Notes: generated by a model not told the origin, from the letters alone. 64,000 nucleotides of DNA from Parapristionchus giblindavisi (GCA_943737045.1 CALSFV010000059.1:186001-250000), one strand, 5' to 3'; positions 10,191 to 22,900 are shown, counted from the first letter of the stretch. Translations and numbers: made by a program.

Positions 10191-13104
10191 TTAACCCCTA
10201 TATAAAAGATCGCAATTCGACCGATTTACTGGGATAGGTTTTTTGAAATTTGTTCTATCAGGATGTTGGGTGATTTATGCCAGATTCCGGCTACTGGGGT
10301 TTTCGACCACGCCGGATCGAATGGCACTGGTCCCGAGCCGATCCGGAGCCGTCTTTTAGGTGAAACGCCGGATGTCGGGTTTTTTGCACTTTTTGGCGCG
10401 CAACTTGGTGTCAAGTATATCAAAAATTGCAAGTTGGGGTATGGAACTGACCACAAGACTTGGGGCAATCTAAATCGTATTTTTGCCGATTTTTCCCATT
10501 CACGGTTTTTCCGGGAATTCCGGTCAAAGTTGGCGGAGGGCAAAAAAACGCGAAAATCAAAATCGGCAAATATGAATGCTCGAAATCGGCTCTATAACTT
10601 TTTGAGATTAAGACTTATATTAAACAACTTTTTACGGCGCATCTTTTGGTGCTAACGCCACGCGCCCTGTCCCCCGGGGTGATGACGAAATAGGCCTCGG
10701 AAGAAATCCGGAAAGTAGGTTTTTCGCGATTTTCACCTATTCAACTTAATTTTCGTGTCCCGGCTCCTGAAAGTAAATTGTACAACTCGATGAGGCGCAA
10801 CTTTTTGCTTTTGGACCCAACTCATTTGGTTTAGTATTCGCGGAGCTGTGCGGTCGCGAAAAATGGTCAATTTTTTACTTTTTCAAAAAACTCAAATTTC
10901 GCACCTTTTTTATTCAATCTAACTATGCTCATGTTGTAGCGCTTGAAAAACTGGTTTAGAAAAACCATGTCTGTTCACCTCCGCACGACCTCTTTGTACC
11001 GCGAAAAATCGCCGAAAAGGTGCGAAAACACGATTTTGCCAGTTTTCTTGGTTAAATATATTTAATAAATTGTTTTAGGCGTTTTATATGGCAAAGAAAG
11101 TTGTAGCCCCACTCTTTGCGCGTCGATTGGTGTATAATATGACTATATTTAGAAACAAATTGAACCCATGGCGTCGAGGTAAAGAGGTACCACTCTGAAA
11201 ACACCGAGCGGGTTCGAACCCCGGTTCGATCCAAAACTTTTGCTGATTTTTACTGGCGCCGAGAAAGTTTTCTAAGGTAGTTTTTGGTGCCGGGAATGAT
11301 GAAACAAGTTGTTTTGACTCATTTTGAGCTGGAAAACGTATCTCAACACATCTCTTCTCAACGAGTTTTTGAGGCGGATGGGCGCGCAGCGCCCTTCCGC
11401 GCTAGCGCAATGCACCTCCCGTGCTTCAAGTATAAAACACTCGCAAGTAAAACAATTTTCGGCTCTGCCCCTAGCACTGCTAGTTAACCCCTATATAAAA
11501 GATCGCAATTCGACCGATTTACTGGGATAGGTTTTTTCAAATTTGTTCTATCAGGATGTTGGGTGATTTATACCAGATTCCGGCTACTGAGGTTTTCGAC
11601 CACGCCGGATCGAATGGCACTGGTCCCGAGCCGATCCGGAGCCGTCTTTTAGGTGAAACGCCGGCTCTCGGGTTTTTTGCACATTTTGGCGCAGAACTTG
11701 GTGATAACTATATCAAAAATTGCAAGTTCGGGTATGGAACTGACCACAAGACTTGGGGCAATCTAATTTTTATTTTTGCCGATTTTTCCCGAACACGGGT
11801 TGCCGTGAAATTAACGTTCGAAGTTGACGGAGAGCAAAAAAACCCGAAAATCGAAATCGGTAAATATGACAACTCAAAAAATCGCCCATAACTTTTTCTG
11901 GTTGAGACATATGTTAAACAACTTTTTACGGCGCATCTTTTGGCACTAGTGTCGTGCCCTGAAACGGGCTTGGTGATGACGAAATAGGTCTGTGAAGAAA
12001 ACCGGGAAGTAGGTTTTTCGCGATTTTTACCTATTCAACGTGATTTTCGCGTCCCGGCTCCTGAAACTAAATTGTGGAAGTCGATGAGGCGCAACTTTTC
12101 GCTTTTAGACCCAACTCATTTGGTTTAGTATTCGCGGAGCTGTGCGGTCGCGAAAAATGGTCGATTTTAAACTTTTTCAAAAAACTGAAATTTCGCACCT
12201 TTTTTATTCTACCAAACTATGCCCATCTTGTAGAGCTTGAAAAACTGATTTAGAAAAATTATGTCAGTTCACCTCCGCACGACCTCTTTGTACCGCGAAA
12301 AATCGCCGAAAAGGTGAGAAAACACTATTTTGCCAGTTTTTGAAGGTAAATTTATCTTCAAATTTGTTTTACGCGTTTTATATGGCAAAGAAAGTTGTAG
12401 CCCCACTCTTTACGCGTCGATTGGTGTATAATATGACTATATTTAGAAACAAAATGAACCCATGGCGTCGAGGTAAAGAGGTACCACTCTAAAATCACCG
12501 AGCGGGTTCGAACCCCGGTTCGATCCAAAACTTTTGCTGATTTTTCCTGACTGAAAGAAAGTGTTCTAGGGTAGTTTTTCGTGTCAAGAATGATGAAACA
12601 ACTTGTTTTGAGTCATTCTGAGCAGGAAAATATGTCATGCATGACTCTTAACTCTTACTTCGTTTCAATTGATATCTGTAACGACATTCATTCAGTTCAA
12701 CGAAATTTTTCGATAATAGTGAGACAAACATTGATCCTAAGACAATGTCGGAAAGCTTATGAACGAGTCCACGAATGAGTTTCATGTCATGTAATATAGA
12801 AAATGGGGGGTTGGGGGGGGGTGTCCCCCCCAAAACAATCAAAAGCTTACGACAACTGCTTCCAAGTAATTTTGCCGTTCAAAATTCAAAGCAAATAGTT
12901 TTATGTTGTCGTTTTTCATATATTTTTTCGACAAATTGTCTAATAAACAAGAGAAAAGTGTCCATACTTGGCGACTCGAGCATTCTATGCGGAAGGGTGC
13001 GCAGCACCCTTCCGCGCTAGCGCAATGCTCCTCCCGTGCTTCAAGTATAATAATGAAACGCTCAGAAGTAAAAAAAAATTAATGGATCCCCCTAGCACTG
13101 CTAG
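10191..13104. mobile_element. Tandem dimer element inserted without target duplication
   Basis: Two head-to-tail related units, 10191-11483 (1293 bp) and 11484-13104 (1621 bp). Each begins ttaacccctatataaaag and ends ctagcactgctag. The left arm has the uninterrupted site gaaacgtcttgttc, so the insertion made no duplication beyond one ambiguous T. CTAG followed by T, no duplication and tandem copies recall rolling-circle (Helitron-like) elements, but the 5' end is not the usual TC and no Rep/helicase is present. Each unit contains a tRNA-B-box-like block (gggttcgaaccccggttcga). Unit 2 carries extra unrelated sequence at 12640-12960. The open frames are not convincing genes. Confidence 0.65.
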
Positions 13105-14526
13105 TCTTGTTCTACATAAATAATATTATAATTGTTGGTTGATTATCTGATATGTAGTGTATCCTCATATAGTGGGTCGATCCTCGCATTATGTGGGTAT
13201 GAAAATGTATGCTTACAATTACACTCTGCGGTTGTGAGGTCACGTTTACTTTTGTTAGTTCGAACTATCCGATTCATGCAACTGGTCGATCTTATTCACT
13301 CTCGAATTCAATTCAGAGAGCCCTCCGGCCAGCACCGTCAATCCGGCGACATCTCTGCCCTACAGTGCAAGCCATTCAAGTGGTAATATACTTATTCAAT
13401 CAATAATTAATATTTTTTCGATCAATAAAGTTATCTTGATGTATGTAGAGTATTCGGGAATTGTAAAATTTTCTCTTAAATATTTGCATCAATATCCTCA
13501 TTTTCTATAATCTAATTCTTCTTTCTTAATCTATGCGCAGCTTGCTTATCCATAGGTTATGTAATGTATGTGTGAAGTATCCAAATTATCGATTGATAAA
13601 TTAAGTTATCGATTTGTGCTATTATTTATTGATCTTCTGGATTATAGTAGAGTAATTGGCGTTCTTGATCACAACATTTGTGTAGCGTATTACGGTATAA
13701 ATTTGACTGCAGCTTATTACGGTATTAATTTATGTGTATTACAGGTACATGGAGAACGTTGCGTACGACGTGCCCGAGAGCTACCCTCTGCTGCCCGAGA
13801 ATAATGTGTGGGGCGAGGCGAATAACGCAGCGACTGGTGAGTAGAGGATACGGTAGCACGACTGTTGGCTATCGTGGACTGACTGAACTACTGTAGGAGT
13901 TGTTATCGTAAACTAATTTTAAGTACACTAGTAGATTCCAACTGACGGGACTTGGTTATTGCGAACTAACTAAATTACGGTAGAAGATAGCCATGGATCT
14001 CTATCTTACTTTATTGATTAATCTTAACTATAATAATTAATTGATACTCAGGCATGTGCTTCGACACGATGGGCCGTGCGATTCCGAGCAATGTCGGAGC
14101 GACGCCCTGTCACGGATACGGTGGAAATCAGGTGAATATCGATTTATTCATTTACCTTTCATCGATTTTTCTGATTTTGTTTTCATTTGGATATGATTGG
14201 GTTGGAACCTACTTGAAGCGACAAAACCCACCCAGTTTTAGTATGCGATTTTGACATAATTCACTAAAAATGAAAAAAAAAAAACAGTTCGCCAAAATTT
14301 CGGCGCCACCCTCTTGATTTTTGCGTCCTGCCCACCTGATTTTAAGTTCCAGCGACAAAGGTTGCCCACGTATGGTTCTAGCAAACACGATAATTATTAT
14401 TGGTTTTTTCGGTCAATTTTTGTTTGATTATGGATTGATGTTCTCAGGAGAATGTGGCGAAAAAACATTTTTTGAAATGATGCATTTTTTGAATCATCTC
14501 ACACAACTTGACATTTTTGAAATTCT

Positions 14527-14543
14527 GGGGGGGGGGGGGGGGG
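14527..14543 (+). repeat. 17-G homopolymer
   Basis: Uninterrupted G run in the right arm. The corresponding left-arm site near 4552 has only cactccccag. It lies in an intron of the GalNAc-transferase fragment. Confidence 0.9.
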
Positions 14544-14935
14544 TGGGTAACTAACTTTTTCAAAAATTTAAGGGTTGATCTATCCCTTGGGGTAACCATG
14601 AACCATGTACGCCACCCCGGAGGACATAGTCCGCTAATTTTATCATTAATATGCAATAGAAGCAATTTAAAACGTGATTTCGATGCGATGGCGTTGGGCC
14701 TCAACGCCGCAACTATATGCAAAATGACTATGTACATCGTCATAAGCATAGTCCTAAATCCGAAGTAGAAAAATTGAGCATATCAAGCTGTGCCGTCCCT
14801 TGATCGATTCTCTCACGGCCCCATATGACGCTTTTGAAATTGATAATGACTTTTGAAATTGATAATGAGTGTTTTATGTGTAGATTTACATCATAATAAT
14901 TTAGATTACGTACCGATAAATGCGATATACATAGC

Positions 14936-16588
14936 GATCTTTTCGTTTGAATTACACTTTTTTGTAAAATTGTATTTCTTTAGTCGGAAGTCCTGTTCTT
15001 CTGAAACATTATGAGAGTGTAGAACCCCACTAGGGCTGCACAGCCAAACAATCCGGAATAGCTCCGACTTCGATTTCTAGCTGTAGCAGGGTTTCAACTT
15101 TTGACCCCCATACTTTATAACTCAGCTTCTAGATGTGCTGATGACCCGTACTAAGTGCTAAAATGATGGTAGTGGCGAGTAATGTTTATCCCCAGATTAT
15201 GGTAGTCATAGCTCGTCATTTGCCCTCAGGGCATAAAATAATTTTTTTGTTGGGATGACCGAGTTTGAAACCCTACAGTTCAGAATGCAGGTCTTCTAAA
15301 ATTATGGTTCCTACGCTAGCAGCTTTGCAATGTATCATATATTTATTTCCCTTATTTTGGTTTGGTTCCGATTCCTTTCAGACTCATAGCAAAAGTTATG
15401 CTGAGGTCTACTCGGTGCGCGCTCTTGTGCTTTCTCTCTCACTGCTCTCATCCCTGGGCCTCTATTGATGAAATCTCTTATTTGCAAAGCGCCTATGCAC
15501 GTTAGAGATGTTCACAAAGTTTTTACACTATTGCTGAACTTCGATCTTTGATCTTTGGATTTCGATCTTTGATCGCTGAAACCGAGTAAACCTTAGCATA
15601 ACTTTTGCTACGGGTCTGAAGGGAATCGTAACCAAACCAACATAAGGGAAATAAATATATGATACATGTCCAAGCTGCTTCCGCAGGAATCATAATTTTA
15701 GAAGACCTGCCCTCTGAATTGTAGTGTCTCAAAATCGGTCATCCCAACAAAAAAAAATTAATTTATGCCCTGAGGGCAAATGACGATCTATAACTACCAT
15801 AATCTGGGGATAAACATTACTCGCCACTAGCATAGTTTTAGCACTCGTTTTAGAACGGGTCGTTAGCACATCTAGAAGCTGATGGCGCGTTAAAATGTAG
15901 TGGAAAACCGAAAAAAGCGACTTTCCGAGTGTTGAAATGTACCCTGGAAAACAGAAAATGGAAAGTCGATATTTAAATTCGCGGGCGCGAATAATGTGCG
16001 GGAATTCAAATTCCGACTTCTCGACTGCCAATTTCTATGTTTAAAAAACGAAAGTAAATCCGGAATTCCTTTTTCTTTCACTTTTCGTCTTTTTACATCG
16101 GAAACTCGCAGTCGCGAGTGCAAATTTGAATTCCCGCACATTATTCGCGCCCGCGAATTCAAATATCGACTTTCCATTTTCGGTTTTCCAGGATGCATTT
16201 TAACACTCGGAAAGTCGCTTTTTTTTTCGGTTTACCACCACATTTTAACGCGCCATGAGTTATAAAGTATGGGGGTCAAAGTTGAAACCCTGCTACAGCT
16301 TGAAATCGGAGTCGGAGCTATTCCGGATTGTTTGGCTGTGCAGCCCTAGTGGGGTTCTACACTCTCATAATGTTTCAGAAGAACAGGACTTCCGACTAAA
16401 GAAATACAATTTTACAAAAAAGTGTAATTCGATTGCGTCACCACTACGCAATGTAATGTAACTAATGTAATATCACCAACACATCATGGTTGTATTCCTT
16501 AATAAAGTATGTACATTGACTGAAAAGATCAGCTTGATTGCTTTCCTGGATCAAAAGTTATAAAAAAATGTAAACGTGTCCGGAGACA
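14936..16588. mobile_element. Nested foldback complex
   Basis: Outer foldback arms are 14955-15130 and 16260-16430 (ctgttcttctgaaacatt and its complement), with an unpaired tail to 16588. Inside are a second foldback (about 15128-15884, marked by agattatggtagtcat and ttatgccctgagggc) and a third (15884-16254). Part of the second recurs at 23575-23960 within the CYP1 intron. No coding gene is seen. Confidence 0.7.
15884..16254. mobile_element. Foldback element, GGCGCGTTAAA family, copy 1
   Basis: Termini atggcgcgttaaaatgtag and cacattttaacgcgccat, with inner arms holding gaattcgcgggcgcgaat and its complement. The same layout recurs at 34012-34364 and 42661-43051. Confidence 0.8.
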
Positions 16589-17489
16589 TATTTTACAGTT
16601 TATTGAAAATCACGTTTGCACCTTTTCACACCAAGCACAGGTGTTCTATCTTCCAAATACACTCTTATAAAATAAAAAAATGCGGTGTTCAAAATACGGT
16701 ACTCCGGTTTTGCATCATAGTAAGTAGTGCGCAAATGTAACTTACTTTATACTTACTTTTTTGTTCCTGTTTTGCTCTTTCATGAGCATATAGGGAAAAA
16801 AGTAAGTATAAAGTAAGTTACTTTTTCACGCTACTTACTCTAATATTACCCTGCAAACCCGGAGTACCAGTAAGAGCAAGATCTGTGAAAATCAATATTT
16901 ATTTATTTATTTATGTTTGTTTTCTTTTACAGGAATGACGATGACGATGCACCTTCGGGATCAGCAAAGGAGAAGAAGAAGAGGCTAAGAAGAGACTAAC
17001 CGCTACTACGATGAGACCTGATTATGTGACCTCGGTAGTCTCTAAACCCCTTACCATTCCTCTTTTAATTGTGTACACACACACCTTTTTTGTAACGTTT
17101 TTAAAAACATTCTGTAGTGCATCATAATCGAATTGTGTTAAACTACTCGAAAATCCCCACTTCAAAAGCTAATGAACACTACCTCTATTCGGACATTCGC
17201 TCCGAAATAAATGATGCGCCGCGTGCACACAACTCGATCATGATGTGCTACTCTAAACGTCTTTGTAATTGTTCTTATTGCTCTTTACTAGTTGTTATTA
17301 TTCAAATTTTCCTTTCGTTTGTTCCAAAGTTTGGCCTGCTCCGAAGAAACCCACTCATGTCCCTTTCAAGATTTCAATCAGATTTGAGCCATTTTGACAT
17401 AATTTGGGCCTAATTTCGCGTTACACTTTCTGTGGCCGCTCGGCGTCTTGTGCACAAAAGGCTGTATCATTTCAATAAGAAACATTACT

Positions 17490-18110
17490 AGTTCTCAAAA
17501 ATGTGCCAAAAATGACGACGTCAAAATTGGCAACAGTCTGCCAACTTTGACTTCGTCGAATTTGTCCCAACTTTGACGTTGTCATTTTTGGCACGCTCAT
17601 GACTTTGCCAACTTTGACGTTGTCATTTTTGGCATATTCATGACTTCGCCAAATTTGACTTCGTCATTTTTGGCACGCTCATGACTTCGCCAACTTTGAC
17701 TTCGTCATTTTTGGCACTTTTTAACTTCGCCAACTTTGACTTCGTCGAATTTGTCCCAACTTTGACGTTGTCATTTTTGGCACGCTCATGACTTCGCCAA
17801 CTTTGACGTTGTCACTTTTGGCATATTCATGACTTCGCCAAATTTGACTTCGTCATTTTTGGCGCGCTCATGACTTCGCCAACTTTGACTTCGTCATTTT
17901 TGGCACTTTTCAACTTCGCCAACTTTGACTTCGTCGAATTTGTCCCAAATTTGACATTGTCATTTTTGGCACGCTCATGACTTCGCCAACTTTGACGTCG
18001 TCATTTTTGGCACTCTCATGACTTCGCCAACTTTGACGTTGTCATTTTTGGCACGCTCATGACTTCGCCAATTTTGACTTCGTCACATTTGTCCCAATTA
18101 TGACGATGTC
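17490..18110. repeat. Minisatellite with 189-bp higher-order repeat
   Basis: The basic unit is about 41 bp, containing tttgacttcgtcatttttgg and cacgctcatgacttcgccaa. Five variants of 41, 41, 41, 40 and 26 bp form a 189-bp block that occurs twice in a row, 17572-17760 and 17761-17949, followed by further 41-bp units. Diverged TTGGCA/TGCCAA half-units continue to about 18650. Confidence 0.92.
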
Positions 18111-19415
18111 AAATTTGGCATGTTATCAACTGCGCGAAATTTCTGCCATTTTTGACGATGTCATATTTGGCGGATTCTGAGTTAAGCCTTTCTGCCAATA
18201 ATGAAGGAGTCAAAAATGGCATTTCGAAATTTTACATCTAGTGCCAAATTTGAACATTGCAACTTTGGCATTCAATCCGGAAATGTAACTTGCCAAATCT
18301 GATCTCATCATAATTGGCAGAAATGAATTTGAACATTTCCGCCAATTGTGCTTCCTTCATTATTGGCAATGCCAACATTTACTTCGTCAAATTTGTCTCC
18401 ATAGTCCCTGACAAAATGGCTATCGTCATTTTTGGCAACACCCCCTACCTCACCCTCTTGCCAATTATTCACAATGCATTTTTGGCAGCGAGAACTCTGC
18501 CAACATTGAACATTGCTTTTTTGTCAATTTGTTGTATCTCACTAGAAGACAATAAATAAAGTATCAATATTGGCAAATGTACAATTTCATGCACATGACA
18601 ACATTGCACACTTCTTTATTGGCATGCCAAATCCGACGTTGTCAGATTTGGCTGAAAACCTGGTTCTTTTCATTCTACGCCAGTTTCTTATTCTAAGGCC
18701 TCTTATATGTACATGCAATATTATAGAAATACTCAGAAAAACTTAGTAGTAAAGTTTACATGCCATGGAAATGGAACCTGTGTGCTCTCGTTTGCCAGGC
18801 AATGCGTTTCGCCACTTATGATAATAATAATATCTTTATGTGGGTTTCAGGTAAGCATGAGAATGAAATACATAGAGAACACATTATGGACACATAAATA
18901 CAATACCACAATGAGGAAGCAAAATTGAACTAACAAACGATGATGATATAAATGTTATTCTGAAGCATTGGTAGGAATACAATTACGAAAGATTTTGACA
19001 TTAGGACAAATTAGAGTATAATTAGGCAATAAATTCCAAGAATTAACAACTTTATTCGAGATAAAGTTCAAAAAGCGTTGGGAATTACAATTATGTTTGA
19101 CAAGTTGAAAATTATAAGCGTATTTGTAATGAAGGTAAGGGATCTTTTGTGAGTGTAATTGTGCTATTTCCGATTACTGGTTTATTTATTGAAGAAAACA
19201 ATGATTTATAATAATAATAGCTTTATGTGGGATTGAGAAGAGTATAGGTAATATAAGAATGGAATGCAGAAAGAATGCATTATTGACACATATATTTTTG
19301 CCTGCGTTACATAATCATATTTTGCATGAACTGACTTTGAACATGCTTCCCATCTATCAAAACGTGCGCAAACAGAGATAGAGAAAGGGTGAGACAGATT
19401 AAGATAGAGGCAAAG

Positions 19416-19492
19416 GTACAGGTACAGGTAGAGGTAGAGGTAGAGGTAGAGGTAGAGGTAGAGGTAGAGGTAGAGGTAGAGGTAGAGGCAGA
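19416..19492. repeat. GAGGTA hexanucleotide array
   Basis: About a dozen direct gaggta copies with gtacag variants at the left edge. Translated frames here are low-complexity and not genes. Confidence 0.95.
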
Positions 19493-19584
19493 AGCACAAG
19501 ACACCGTTATAGATAATGACAGACATTAATTTTGACAGATTCATTGACGAAGATAGATGTTCCTTTCTCATTTTTCAAACATTT

Positions 19585-19740
19585 CCCAATCTAGTTCCTC
19601 CACCTCGCAAAACGAGCACATTTTGTACCTTTATTTCTATATTTAATGAAAACCGTACGCAGTTTGTAGTGTCCGCCCTCGTTCGATCACTACTTATAAC
19701 TCAATATCAACGAGAGAACGAATAACCTCTGTTGTTGCAG
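19585..19740 (+). promoter_or_regulatory. Conserved upstream block of P450 gene 1
   Basis: Contains tacctttatttctatattta followed by atgaaaaccgta, tttgtagt and ccgccctcgttc. The same order occurs before P450 gene 2 (about 28365-28455) and gene 3 (about 34510-34610). It lies about 250-360 bp before the start codon. It may be promoter sequence or simply part of the duplicated unit. Confidence 0.4.
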
Positions 19741-19970
19741 TGTTACACATAAATTCCATAGCAGATATCGCAGGTATAATTTGAAAAATAGTTTTTTCTT
19801 CATTTTTTCCTTCCCTACTTCCTTTAAAGGCACACCTGAGATAATTCTAAACTGTCCGTTCTGGCAATACTCTCACGCTATCCTTATTTACGAGAGAATG
19901 TTGCTAGACCAGGAAGTTTCAAATTATCTTGTGTGTGTTCCTTTAAGCATCAATAGATGTTTGTCGATTT

Positions 19971-19986
19971 AGGAACTCTACGAGAC
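19971..19986 (+). promoter_or_regulatory. Candidate trans-splice acceptor, P450 gene 1
   Basis: The acceptor tcgatttag ends at 19972, 14 nt before the ATG at 19987. Equivalent acceptors precede genes 2 (28610) and 3 (34903), each followed by a similar short leader ending in gac before ATG. This fits nematode spliced-leader addition, but a 5'UTR cis-intron is equally possible. Confidence 0.55.
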
Positions 19987-22900
19987 ATGATCGGCGTGCT
20001 CATCTTCACAGCAGTCACAGTGATCTACCTCATTCGATACTACTACAGTATCTCTAAACTCCCTCCAGGACCATGGCCTTTGCCGATCTTCGGAAATCTC
20101 GGAACACAGGTACTGTAGATTCTGATTTTGCGTTTTTTTCAAGAGATTTTAAACTCACCAACCTGATGTCCTGAAAGTGGGCTTTATTTTTAAAGTTATT
20201 TCGCGTCTGATTTCCAGATTTCCTTTTTAAAGGTGGTGTCCCAAGAATATTTTCGTGAATAAACTGTAAAGACAAAAAGATAGCAAAAGTTATTCTACAT
20301 ACAGTACACTATTTATTTTATGATGGTTCAGCTTATTGATCGCTAGAAACATGAATGAACCAGCAGGCGGTGCGGGGAAAGGCGAGCTTTTTGAAAATTG
20401 AGTAAATTCGGCAACAGGTTTCGAACTTGCGTCAAACGGGTAACGAGTCTGAACGTTTGCCACTAAGCTATGGGATAGATGAGTGGCTGCGCTAACTTTT
20501 CGCATATCACTTTGCATTCGTACAAGAGGGGTGTAGTGATTTACATGAACATTCGCGGGCCACCATCTTTAAACCGGTAAAATGAGTGTTTTCTAAACAA
20601 AAATGAAAAATTTTCTAGCTTAAACCGCCCTTCGTCTTCCGTGACTTCCGTCGTTTGGCTGCAGAATATGGCGGAGTAATGACTGTGCACATGCCATTTC
20701 CCGTTGTGAACATCTCCGATTTCGATACGCTCAGGCACATTATGAGAGGTATGGTAGAACGTCCATTATAGAACATATCACATCGTTTCGAGAGCGGTCA
20801 ATCTGTGACTACGAAAAAGCGAAAAAGAGGAACTCACAGAACTGAAATAGAAAAGAAGGTACAAAAAAAGAAGGGTTTTCTCCATTGACTGTGACTTGAA
20901 TGAATTGAGGACTGGCTGCTTTAACAAAGTCATCTCTCCATCTGGTTTTCTTCGTATTCCCCTTCCTTTCGGGGTCCATTCAACCAACCTCAGGGTCCTC
21001 CTCTCGCGGCACAGATATAGAAAGATAAATACAAAAAAAATCGTATAGAGTCTTAATTCGATATGGTCTCAAAGGTTGAGCGTAATTTTGCATATCTATT
21101 CAATTGCAGATCAAGGTGACGATTTCTCTAATCGAATACAGATGAATCTTCCTGCAGCTCATACGCCTAATGGAGGTACGGAAGCTACATTTCGATACCT
21201 ACAATATTTTTGATATAATAATAATAATAATAATGATTTTAAAACCAAATAAATAAATAAATAATAATGTAAATCAAAAATCATATTATCATAACGTTTA
21301 TGAGCTATCTCACCCCTGATCTGTTGTTTGAAAACATACATCCTTATGCATCGTTAAGGATATATGTTTTCAAAGACATTTACCTTGCGTGCCTACGCCG
21401 TAACCCCCTCGGCCGCGTTGGAGACGTGAGGCAAATGTAACGGTGCATTAGCAATACAAATTATATCCGTAGTTTTCGCTCAAAGGAGCAGCAACAATTC
21501 TTTCAGGTATCGTCACTTCAAACGGCGATAATTGGAGGGAGCAAAGGAGAACGGCGATCAGTATTCTGAGAGATTTCGGAATGGGAAGAAATATTATGGA
21601 AGAGAAAGTAAGAGCTTTGCACTATTTTCGCGTTTTGGTACCGAACTTTTAACATTCTGCAACAAAGTGATAACATGTAAAATTTATCATTGATATTTAA
21701 TCGTTGATCTTTGATTTTTGTAGGTCACAATGTCCGCAATGGAATATCTTCGCTGTTTGAAGGAAAAGAAGAATCTGGACAGAATTGATATGAGATGGCC
21801 AATTCAGGTGTTAGATTTCGCACTTTGAACTTCCATTATTGCACTTCTCGTAGTTTACTGATCTCTAATGAGATGTTCTTTACACGGTGAATAAATAAAC
21901 CACCATTTTGCCTTTAAAACGCGTTCTCCATAAGAGCGGCGGGGGTATGGCACAATGTTTCAAAATCATCCTAGGTGACTTATATTTCATGGTTGCAGTC
22001 CCTAGGGGCCGTGTACACTTCATTCAAAAAATTGACCCAAATTATCGATTTTTGATCTACCAAAAGTCGAAAAATCAAAGTGTGATTTCCATGGCATGTT
22101 ATATACCATTTGATAGAGGATCCAAAGTTATATAAGAATACCAATTTTCATAAGTTTTGATAACTCCGTGTTCGAGAAATATCCGATTTTCCGAATTTTG
22201 ACCAGGTTTTTTTGTTTTGATCTAATGGCATACTATGTTACTATTATTTCCAGGGCATGGATTTTTGATATGTTATGTAAAAATCAATGGGCTATCCGAA
22301 TATCACACTTATTTGGACCCGCTGTATGCCAGGCATAGTGATATCACCAGTCTTAGTGGTGAATTCTAACGCCCAAACGCCGACGCAGGTTCGAATCCGG
22401 GTCCCGGCCGAAATTTTTGCAAATTTTTTTTCGACTCAAATTAGACTTTAAATTATAATTTCATGCGTTTTGCCTTGTTTTCATTAATTTATTGTACGAA
22501 ATAACCATCAACATTATCAGAAATAATTTAAAAATCGTATAACTGATATAGTATCAGCAAATAGTCATGGGACGGGCGAAGATAACGGTTTTTCGACAGT
22601 GCCATTTCTTTAAAATGCAATATTTTCAATTTTAAGATAATAGAAGAAAATATATCTGAACTTGAAGTCTTCAAATCTCGGTAATCGTAACTTGTTTGAA
22701 AATTTTTTTGACAGATCAAGAGATCAAAAGTCAAAGTTCAAAGATTAGAGATCAAAGTTCAGCGATCGAGTAAAAACTTTTGTGAACATTTCCTCATATA
22801 CCGGAGTTTTAAAATAAGAGATTTCATCAGTACAGGCTGAGCGACGAGAGCACTGCGTGGAAAATTGTTGGGTGATCATTTCGGCCAACGATCATTTCGG

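Larger units (their letters stand above)
9333..16938 (+). pseudogene. Truncated polypeptide GalNAc-transferase gene (C-terminal fragment), right-arm copy
   Basis: Mirror copy of the left-arm fragment. Exons: 9333-9418, 10032-10088, 13317-13382, 13745-13836, 14052-14131 and 16933-16938 (GAA TGA). Phases join without a stop from ATG 9333 to the TGA. Family signatures are WMDDYGKYYYIR, QCKPFKWYMENV and the first lectin repeat MCFDTMGR...PCHGYGGNQ. The ATG at 9333 follows a good acceptor (tccttctaag), so it may be an internal exon whose upstream partners were lost at the palindrome axis. A second frame in the last exon (NDDDDAPSGSAKEKKK, to a TAA ending at 16999) would need phase 1, which the visible donor does not give. 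The lectin domain stops after about 26 residues. A transcribed non-enzymatic fragment cannot be excluded. Confidence 0.82.
9216..17280. repeat. Right arm of giant palindrome
   Basis: Inverted partner of 1-9107, separated from it by 108 bp (9108-9215). Homology starts at tttgaaattcgtgttttg and can be followed to the window's own first base at 17280. Private insertions are the tandem-dimer element 10191-13104 and nested foldbacks in 14936-16588. A 17-G run near 14527 replaces a much shorter run in the other arm. The + strand carries the second copy of the truncated GalNAc-transferase gene. Confidence 0.93.
17281..19970. other. Gene-free stretch between palindrome and P450 cluster
   Basis: Holds the minisatellite at 17490-18110 and diverged relatives of it to about 18650. 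Two related degenerate repeats near 18820-19170 and 19203-19300 share ctttatgtggg next to short AT-rich tracts. A hexamer array is at 19416-19492. The conserved block before the first P450 begins near 19585. No convincing coding exon was found. Confidence 0.6.

Noticed and set aside
10263..11891. 130- and 111-codon frames beginning MLGDL
   Set aside because: Same repeat unit read twice; the second copy loses the similarity early and shows no coding conservation.
12800..12835. G/C-run hairpin as a transcription terminator
   Set aside because: The gggg..cccc inverted runs lie inside a repeat element in eukaryotic DNA with no gene ending there.
13132..13386. 84-codon protein as a whole exon of the GalNAc-transferase fragment
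   Set aside because: Only its last 21 codons fit the family. An acceptor at 13316 joins them in phase to the preceding exon; the rest is intron.
17490..18110. CRISPR-like array
   Set aside because: Units are contiguous variants with no unique spacers, and the DNA is eukaryotic.
19206..19571. Tyr/Leu- and Ser/Thr-rich repeat proteins
   Set aside because: Translation of the GAGGTA hexamer array.
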